Position numbers and translations under genes: made by a program. From assembly GCA_019155205.2 (NCBI GenBank), contig JAHNZQ020003146.1, positions 1,528,772 through 1,542,093 on the forward strand: a stretch of 13,322 nt of DNA, given 5' to 3'. Positions 8,293-13,322 of the stretch are shown in pieces. The notes under the pieces are model-generated. The model searched no databases. It had not been told where the DNA came from and saw only the letters and a program-made list of their open reading frames with translations. Origin of the DNA: Gracilaria vermiculophylla (lineage: Eukaryota > Rhodophyta > Florideophyceae > Gracilariales > Gracilariaceae). Positions within the stretch are counted from its first letter, which is position 1, and the number at the start of each line of letters is the position of its first letter.

Positions 8293-8319
8293 TATCTGGT
8301 CATCGAGGCGACAAACCGC
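8293..8319 (+). repeat. 27-base direct repeat, copy 1
   Basis: TATCTGGTCATCGAGGCGAC continuing AAACCGC; identical to 8363-8389. The starts are 70 bases apart. Confidence 0.9.
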
Positions 8320-8345
8320 CGGCATATCTCACGGACGACCTCATG

Positions 8346-8477
8346 AACCCCTAAACCACTGCTATCTGGTCATCGAGGCGACAAACCGCTCCTAAACCCC
8401 TCCTCCTTAACCCCTAAACCGCTAACTATGTCTTCTGCTGGCCGAAAAACTCAACCCCTTACCCCTAAACCCCTAAC
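8346..8477 (+). repeat. Interspersed telomere-like CCCCTAAA / CCCTAAA repeats
   Basis: Short C-rich units recur: AACCCCTAAACC at about 8346-8357, CCTAAACCCCTCC near 8391, TTAACCCCTAAACCG near 8407, and AACCCCTTACCCCTAAACCC near 8452. On the complementary strand the core is TTTAGGGG/TTTAGGG, close to the TTTAGGG telomere repeat of plants and oomycetes. The units are degenerate and interrupted, so this is an interstitial or decayed tract rather than a working chromosome end. A further CCCCTAACCCCTC lies near 8618. Confidence 0.6.
8363..8389 (+). repeat. 27-base direct repeat, copy 2
   Basis: Exact copy of 8293-8319. Each copy is followed within about 45-55 bases by an AACCCCTAAACC unit, so the two may be diverged members of a larger tandem unit of about 62-70 bases. 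Confidence 0.9.
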
Positions 8478-8673
8478 GCTGTGAGCGCCTTATAAGGCAT
8501 GTTTTGCCAATGCTATATGAAAACAACTAGGCAAAGCCCAGTTTTTTCGTGTGTATGGGAAGGTATTCTTTTTTCAAATAATGCAATTTTGCCATTATTC
8601 TCGACCAGAAAACCTTCCCCTAACCCCTCAAATTTAAAGCTTTGCCAAAGACATTCATAAAACATCCAAAAAC

Positions 8674-8693
8674 AGGGTTTTCGTCAAAACCCT
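8674..8693. repeat. Perfect 8-bp inverted repeat with a 4-base loop
   Basis: AGGGTTTT-CGTC-AAAACCCT. The arms again contain the GGGTTT telomere-like core. It could form a small hairpin; no function can be read from the sequence. Confidence 0.6.
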
Positions 8694-8757
8694 ACCAAAT
8701 TTTCTCCGTTTCAACAACGTTCGGTAGCCGGAAGTCTGTAATTGCAAGTCAGAAAAA

Positions 8758-8781
8758 TTGAAACTGACGTTGAAACTGACG
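8758..8781 (+). repeat. 12-base tandem duplication
   Basis: TTGAAACTGACG is present twice in direct succession within the short + frame at 8742-8924. That frame ends in a Pro/Thr-rich stretch (VPPTPTPPESKATAP) with no recognised domain. Confidence 0.7.
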
Positions 8782-8920
8782 TTGCTGAAAACCCGTCGGG
8801 AGGGTTCGCAACTCACAATAATCCACCATTATTTTGGACTTTCAAAGTACGACCGGCAGTTCCACCAACCCCGACACCCCCGGAGAGTAAAGCCACCGCC
8901 CCTGTTATGGTATCAATCGC

Positions 8921-9253
8921 CTAGCCGACACCTCTGACCGCCCCCAACGTAACGTCGTAATGGCCTCTCTTTCTGTCTTTCACGCGCAAAACTGTGCGTT
9001 CGCTCAAGGTTGTCACTTTGGCTGCTTTCTTGCGCACGCTGGGCATTACACCACCAAAACGGGCCACTTTGCAAAACGTAGCTGTACGGCGCAGTTCTGA
9101 CCACACCAAGCTCCACGCCTTAAGCATCCAGCGCCCTGAGAAGCATTCTCTAATTACGAATCTTTGTCTCGGCCCTGTGTAACTCTGGTTGTGTAGCATT
9201 TTAAAGAAAGTGAGCCAATCATCATACAAGAGCAATTCGCAAAAGCGCGACAA
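8921..9253 (-). CDS. Unrecognised - strand reading frame
   Basis: The frame is open for 110 codons with no early ATG; the first Met is about 18 residues in. It contains LYDDWLTFFKMLHNQSYTGP, LVWSELRRTATFCKVARFGG and MPSVRKKAAKVTTLSERTVL. The basic Lys/Arg-rich later half could be part of a DNA-binding region, but no family is recognised. It lies downstream of, and on the same strand as, the unknown frame at 9359-9838 and could be a remnant of the same gene. A + strand frame overlaps (8994-9182), so coding status is doubtful. Confidence 0.2.
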   Translation of the reverse strand: MSRFCELLLYDDWLTFFKMLHNQSYTGPRQRFVIRECFSGRWMLKAWSLVWSELRRTATFCKVARFGGVMPSVRKKAAKVTTLSERTVLRVKDRKRGHYDVTLGAVRGVG

Positions 9254-9358
9254 AACTACGCGAATCCGTTACAAGCCGGCACTCTATGCGAAAAGTTCCG
9301 TCCTCTACCTATGACTACTTTTTGTGTCAAAACGTTCAGGATCTACGTGAAGTCCATT

Positions 9359-9838
9359 CTAATTCTGTAAAGTTGAAAAAAGAGGCAATTTCTGAATGCA
9401 TGTCTGTGGATTAGGAGCCTCCTTTGCCCAATCCGTAGCAACACATACGTGCCAAGCCATCGTTCGCGTGGAATGAGGTAGAAGGAAGAATACCGCGTCT
9501 AATCGAGATAGTGTAATTGTGAGCCAAGGGTCTGACTCCCGAAGTACTGAAGTTAAGGAAAACTTCTTTACCTGTTCGGTGAGTAGTGAGTACCTTTTGA
9601 TTAAAAGTTCTTCGTCTTGAAGGGAGCACATTGTTGGATAGATTCTGACAAAGAACACGACAAGTAGCGTATCCATCGACTAGAAGGATGTGCAGACTAC
9701 TATACTTCGCGTTTATGTGTAAGGGATCCAATGTAATCCCTACAATCACTTTTCGTCCTGGCGCAGCCCCATCCTGAACTCGCACTAGCTCGTCGAACGT
9801 GGGGTGACGCACACCGAAAAAGCAGATCTGCGATCATG
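9359..9838 (-). pseudogene. Unrecognised gene relic with one probable frameshift
   Basis: On the - strand the first frame reads ICFFGVRHPTFDELVRVQDG, then GRKVIVGITLDPLHINAKYS and SLHILLVDGYATC. Around 9676 sensible wording passes to the next frame: FFVRIYPTMCSLQDEELLIK, FSLTSVLRESDPWLTITLSR and MAWHVCVATDWAKEAPNP, ending with TAG at 9359. No ATG opens it; a possible intron acceptor (TGATCGCAG) lies just upstream near 9834, so an earlier exon may be missing. The product would be globular with alternating hydrophobic strands. I recognise no domain. A host gene or an unknown transposon ORF are both possible. Confidence 0.35.
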
Positions 9839-10005
9839 CAAAACATAGACCCACAACCAATTGCGGCTGTCTCTGAACCATTAGAGCAGAAACACTGACT
9901 ACTCTGCTATTTTAGGTGTAAACGAAGCCTGAATCAACGTAGAAAAAGGACAACATCCAGTCCGAAATGAATTTAAGCCAGAAGCTTTTTACTTTTATGT
10001 TATAG

Positions 10006-10776
10006 AACGACAAATGCATTCAAGAACATTTAAGTGAGCTTGAGAATACGTTCCTAGAGCTCGCAGGGCTTGGGGACCCACCGACTGATCGCAGTTATAT
10101 CGCCAACCTAATATCAGCGTTGCCCAATTTACGTATGGCGATCACTCTTTTCGCGGATCGGAACATCTTGCATTTCGATGAATTCGTTTCCTTTGTGCGT
10201 TAAGAGATAGAAAGGAGAAATCATCGCACCTCTGCTTCCGTAAAGAAAGAGAAGAAGACAAACGGTAGGAAGGACTAGACTTTGTCACATCCATCCACAT
10301 ACAAATCTTTTTTAGAAAATCAGCGCTCACATAAAAAGAAGAAAAGCGTGGAGTTTTGGAACTAGGAAAGAATCATGCATGTTCGTGCCCAGTTCTGGTA
10401 GAAGAGAAAGACCAACAACAACCAATATAACGGAAACTCCAGACAAGGTGGTAGGCGAAGCCAACAACAAGGGAACAGCAATGCTTTCAAATACAATAAT
10501 CGGGAATCCCAACATGGATTATAATACGACAACATGCGAAACAGCAACCAGTGTAATAACCACGACAGCAACGATTACGCTCGGAAACAGCGTGACTTCG
10601 TCGCCATTACAAAAAAGACCTTCTTCAGTTCTCTCGGAAATGGTTGGACTGCAAAGCAACACAAGTTGTTGAAAGCAATAGATCTATTTATTTGGACTAT
10701 CACCGGACATGGATCTGTAACGAGAGAACTTGTGACATGGAATCCAAAAAGTATGGCTATGGAACTATGTATCTAA
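10006..10776 (+). pseudogene. copia-type Gag (UBN2-like) with N/Q-rich tail, broken
   Basis: Gag would form the particle that packages element RNA. From 10006 the frame reads CIQEHLSELENTFLELAGLG, then DRSYIANLISALPNLRMAIT and LHFDEFVSFVR, then EIERRN. This matches the 'HxxxLExxxxxLxxLGxPxxD...xLLxSLP...' pattern of copia gag. The same frame resumes at 10402 as an Asn/Gln-rich segment (TNNNQYNGNSRQGGRRQQQG), typical of the tail before a zinc knuckle; only a remnant C/H pair (QCNNHDSND) is left of that knuckle. Stops lie at 10201 (TAA, where Gln is usual), 10276, 10399 and 10522. The start is lost upstream of the TAG at 10003. Confidence 0.62.
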
Positions 10777-11147
10777 CCCTAGGGACCGGATGAACTCTTC
10801 CTGCAGAACACACGCCCTCATTCGACTCGAACGTAGTCTCATATTCAGTTCTCTCTCGTCACGTGAACATTTATTTTGAGTTACGTAAGGACTTCTTAGG
10901 ATTCATGTTGAAATAGCCTACTACTAGTGAGATACTTTACCATGAATCAGCAATGGACACAATATATACTTTACCAGATCCCATCATTGTAATGAGTGCA
11001 CGACATGTAATCAAATACCCAGGACTAACGGCCCAAGACTGGCACGATAAATTCGGACAGCCCCTAAATCAAAGACTGCGACCCTACCATACACTATGCA
11101 AAGATCTCCCTCAATTCTCCTCATGGCAACTCCGTATTATTTACTGA
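10680..11147 (+). pseudogene. copia protease-end and GAG-pre-integrase region, broken
   Basis: In the frame beginning at multiples of 3 the product reads KKYGYGTMYLTLGTG, a TGA at 10791, then SFDSNVVSYSVLSRHV, a TAG at 10914, then LYHESAMDTIYTLPDP and LTAQDWHDKFGQPLNQRLRP. The last piece matches the GAG-pre-integrase motif 'WHxRxGHPnxxxL'. The usual His of 'GHP' is Gln here (GQP), which would remove one zinc ligand. The Asp-Ser/Thr-Gly protease active site itself is not readable, probably lost near the frame change at 10650-10690. Confidence 0.58.
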
Positions 11148-11664
11148 TCTCCATGCATTGAAGCTACTTGAAAGACGTGTAACAATTCAGCAATCTACAT
11201 TTACGGCCTCCAAACCTCTATAGCGGACTCACACATATCTTGCAAGTCCCACCAATTAACTATCTTTAAAAAGGTTACACTACAACCAGGTTCTTTTGGA
11301 AAACGATACCCGAGCATGCTCTGCCAACAATCTGGATCAAAATTCTCAATTCTTTCAATCAGTCAGGTGGTAAAACGTTTGCACAGAAAACGAACTATCC
11401 AGATATCGTTCTTACTGCGTTCGCCTTGATGTGGCTGTAAAAAACCGTTCGCATGATTTTATTGCGTATTCAATGGAAAACGGAATAATTTTCCAATACA
11501 CTTTTTCATACGTACATTAATAAAATAGAGCTGGCAAGAAGATTATTCAGGTCTTTTGAAAAGAAGGACGAACAATCCTGCTGCTCTCTCCAATCCCACT
11601 CTATCTCTGGGAGGAAGCCATCCCTCACGCAACCAACTTGTGCAACCGGTTTCTTAACTTCTAG
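11107..11664 (+). pseudogene. copia integrase core, catalytic Glu replaced
   Basis: One frame can be followed from 11107 to the TAG at 11662. It contains STFTASKPL and RTHTYLASPTN (end of the zinc region), then D at 11428 (VRLDVAVKNRSHDF), YSMENGIIFQYTFSYVH, two successive TAA codons at 11518-11523, NRAGKK, and finally GRTILLLSPIPLYLWEEAIP with HATNLCNRF. The last block matches the copia signature 'ARxxLxxxxLPxxLWxEAxxxAxxLxNR'. The two stops sit where 'PQQNG' normally has Gln-Gln, so CAACAA to TAATAA is likely. Thirty-five residues after the D, the codon at 11536 is AAG (Lys) where catalytic Glu is expected (GAG to AAG). Other stops are at 11218 (TAG), 11257 (TAA) and 11557 (TGA). Confidence 0.68.
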
Positions 11665-11949
11665 AAAAAATGAGGATACCGTTTACTCTCTGAACTGGTC
11701 AAAATTATGACTCCTTAAACTTCTTAAAGTTTTTATAGTGCGTACATGCGTTGATATAAAAGTAATAAAACATACCCAACCAGACGTTGCTGCCCCGAGC
11801 AGTACCCGGACATTTCCATCACCCGGGTGACACGTGAGCAAGCCGTTGCCACGGCGCATTTCGGCTATGCCGTGCACCACGTGTATGCCCACTGTCCCCA
11901 CAATGCTCCTGTTCATAACAGTGTAGTCAGTGCCATCCCCGATGTATCG
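11665..11949. other. Junction between copia and gypsy relics, no supported gene
   Basis: The DNA is AT-rich to about 11780, then turns abruptly GC-rich (11785-11945), with the palindrome CACCCGGGTG near 11819 and two CACGTG sites. Both strands are open here and neither reading resembles a known protein. Confidence 0.4.
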
Positions 11950-12177
11950 GAAATTATGAACCAGTGCCTGGAATCCCCCTTGAGAAGGGCGTGCACTACA
12001 AAAGAATAGAGATGGCTTGAAAATATTGGCAACTATGGAATATTCACTATTACTCTTAAACCTGGTAAGATAAACGTCTTCGGAGATGTTCTATCTAGAG
12101 CCGCTCATGTTGTGGAAAAGATTGACGGCGGCTTATTATGAAATTACGGTGAAAAACCACATGTCAAACATGAAGAC
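11950..12177 (+). pseudogene. RNase H C-terminal end, gypsy element B
   Basis: It reads LESPLRRACTTKE, a TAG at 12007, then RWLENIGNYGIFTITLKPGK and INVFGDVLSRAAHV. The block 'RWxxxLxxYxFxIxxxPGKxNxxADxLSR' is the conserved end of gypsy RNase H, and the D of GDVLSR corresponds to the last catalytic Asp. A TGA follows at 12139. The earlier RNase H residues are not found upstream, so the domain is truncated at its N-terminal side. Confidence 0.72.
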
Positions 12178-13149
12178 GTGATAATTCGATACGATGAGGA
12201 GCATTTCTGTGGTTTTCTTGTGAAAGCTATGAAACAAGATTGGCCAGAAAATCAGATTCAAAGACGCAAACTGGATACGATACTCCCAATGTTTAATAAG
12301 TGTGGTGAAATACTCTTCTACAATGTACAGCTTTGCATAAAAAGAAAGTCGGCGTCAGATGTGTTGGAACTAGCTCACTATTATAAGACATGTGGACATT
12401 TTAAGTTTGAAAAGACACAGTCGAGACTTCGGAATTTGTATTTGAGGCACAAGAGTCGAGATGTTTGGAATTGTGTCGAAAAATGTATGAGGTGTCAGCA
12501 GTTTAAGGAATCAAATCAGAAGACATTACCCCATCCAGAATCTTGAGGATTACCAAAGAGAATATGGAGCTCATTGTCAACAGACATTATCGTAAGCTTA
12601 CGCAAGTCAAAAGGTGGGTTTTATGCGATAACTCTATGGTTTGATCGGCTGACCAGAAGAGTTCATTTCTTAAGTTGCACTATTAATGACACAGCTGAAA
12701 ACAATGGTAATGGCTTCTTCTCAAACATTTTTAAGCGCCATGAAGTGACGGATAGAGAGTTCTCGGACCGAGATTCAAAGTTCACATCCAAGTTTTGGGT
12801 TCATCTGATGAATCTTTGTGGAGTCAAGTTGAAAATGTCTACGAGACATCATCCGCAGACTGATGAAGCGACTGAGGTCATGAACAGAATTGTTGAAAAC
12901 TATATTCATTGTTATTGCTCTTACCATTAGAATGCCTAGGATGACCTGCTGCCTGCAGCTGAGTTTGCATACAACTCTGCAGTGACTGATGATCATGAAA
13001 TGTCACCGTTTGAATTGGATCTTGGATGGGTACCAAAGTCTTCGCTTGAAAAGCTTTCTGGAAAAGAGTTACCAGTGCAAAATGTGAAATAATTCAAGGG
13101 AAAGCTGAAAATCTCTTTTGAAGATGCACAGTACTCTTCCGAAAATTGA
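12178..13149 (+). pseudogene. Integrase zinc finger and D,D35E core, gypsy element B (broken)
   Basis: This shares one frame with the RNase H end. The zinc finger is H at 12376, H at 12397 (HYYKTCGH), C at 12484 and C at 12493 (CMRC). The catalytic core is D at 12583 (LSTDIIVSL), D at 12766 (FSDRDSKFTSKFW) and E at 12874 (HHPQTDEATEVMNR), again with 35 residues between the second D and E. After the core come LLPAAEFAYNSAV, MSPFELDLGWVPKS and LKISFEDAQYS. A TGA at 12544 splits the zinc finger from the core. TAG at 12928 and 12937 sit where 'HQNxWD' is usual, so CAG to TAG and TGG to TAG are the likely changes. A further TAA lies at 13090. All metal ligands and catalytic residues survive. Confidence 0.88.
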
Positions 13150-13303
13150 TAATAATGTTCGAAGCGCGTATTGTTCTATCAAGTATCGGGTTCCTAAATG
13201 TGGTATAACCAAAGCGGCTAAAAACCAAAAGGGTGTTCGTGTGGACGCGTGGCTAGGGAGCGCGCGGTGGGCTCAACCTAGAAGGTGGGAAAAGGAAACC
13301 TGA
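13150..13303 (+). pseudogene. Integrase C-terminal remnant in a shifted frame, gypsy element B
   Basis: After a frame change near 13130-13150 the product reads VRSAYCSIKYRVPKC, the lead-in to the integrase C-terminal barrel of gypsy elements ('RxxAYxxxKYRxPxxxxGDxVW'). After about 13205 the match is lost and the DNA becomes GC-rich, so either the element is broken here or another sequence joins it. Confidence 0.45.
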
Positions 13304-13322
13304 GAGGTACGCGGTAGCACAA

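Larger units (their letters stand above)
10006..11664 (+). mobile_element. Ty1/copia retrotransposon relic, gag to integrase
   Basis: The order gag (UBN2/retrotran_gag type), N/Q-rich tail, protease region, GAG-pre-integrase and integrase core is that of Ty1/copia, in which integrase precedes reverse transcriptase. No reverse transcriptase or LTR is found: the relic stops at about 11664 and a different gypsy element begins about 290 bases later. It is therefore truncated, or interrupted by another insertion. Multiple stops and two frame changes make it inactive. Confidence 0.7.
11950..13322 (+). mobile_element. Second Ty3/gypsy retrotransposon relic, element B
   Basis: A single + strand frame carries the end of RNase H and a full integrase zinc finger and D,D35E core, continuing to the right edge. 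The wording and codon use (AT-richer, AAG/GAA-rich) differ from element A at the left end, so it is a different family and not a second copy. Stops at 12007, 12139, 12544, 12928, 12937, 13090 and 13147 inactivate it. The LTRs, RT and gag are not seen. Confidence 0.85.

Noticed and set aside
8293..8389. CRISPR-like pair of 27-base repeats with a 43-base spacer
   Set aside because: Only two copies, in a eukaryotic transposon-rich setting, with telomere-like units beside them and no cas genes.
8488..8497. CCTTATAAGG, a perfect CArG-box consensus
   Set aside because: A single 10-base palindrome with no gene placed to use it; chance is sufficient.
10379..10672. 97-codon Thr-rich + frame
   Set aside because: It is a shifted reading of the N/Q-rich copia gag tail, which lies in the same frame as the recognisable gag upstream.
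11683..11916. 77-codon - strand frame at the copia/gypsy junction
   Set aside because: A GC-rich block is open on both strands, no domain is recognised, and the flanking elements run on the + strand.

Overview
The window looks like a repeat-rich, gene-poor stretch of a eukaryotic nuclear genome, and an oomycete (Phytophthora/Pythium-like) is my best guess. The basis is the Ty3/gypsy relic at the left end. Its RNase H, integrase and chromodomain wording resembles, from memory and without a search, the chromodomain gypsy elements common in oomycetes. Nothing looks bacterial: there are no operons, ribosome-binding sites or intact long genes. Nearly every recognisable protein is a transposable-element relic broken by stops and frameshifts.

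Layout. 1-2640: the 3' half of a Ty3/gypsy element on the + strand (RNase H, HHCC zinc finger, D,D35E core, integrase C-terminus, chromodomain), then a polypurine tract and a probable start of the 3' LTR. 2641-3180: AT-rich, no supported gene. 3184-3745: a broken + strand gene with a Myb/SANT-like (trihelix) DNA-binding pattern. 3799-5079: a nearly complete Tc1/mariner element on the - strand, flanked by TA, with inverted ends that each carry two copies of a 14-base motif; its DD34E triad is still present. 5241-5792: two unrecognised reading frames on opposite strands, the - one encoding a small protein with a very basic KRKRRRGRG segment. 6225-7393: a pogo/Tc5/CENP-B-type (DDE_1) transposase relic on the - strand whose third acidic residue has become N. 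7394-8290: nothing supported. 8293-8781: a 27-base direct repeat pair, degenerate CCCCTAAA telomere-like repeats, a perfect hairpin and a short tandem duplication. 8921-9838: unrecognised - strand reading frames. 10006-11664: a Ty1/copia relic on the + strand (gag, N/Q-rich tail, protease/pre-integrase, integrase) with no reverse transcriptase seen. 11950-13322: a second, different Ty3/gypsy relic (end of RNase H, integrase) running off the right edge.

The genes do not form a pathway. The window is a graveyard of at least five mobile-element families lying side by side. A shared theme is decay that often looks like G:C to A:T change: Gln or Trp codons turned to stops, a catalytic Glu turned to Lys, a catalytic Asp turned to Asn. 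Several catalytic triads nevertheless remain readable. I found no convincing new multi-gene system. The least explained pieces are the two frames at 5241-5792, the unknown frame at 9359-9838 and the telomere-like tract.
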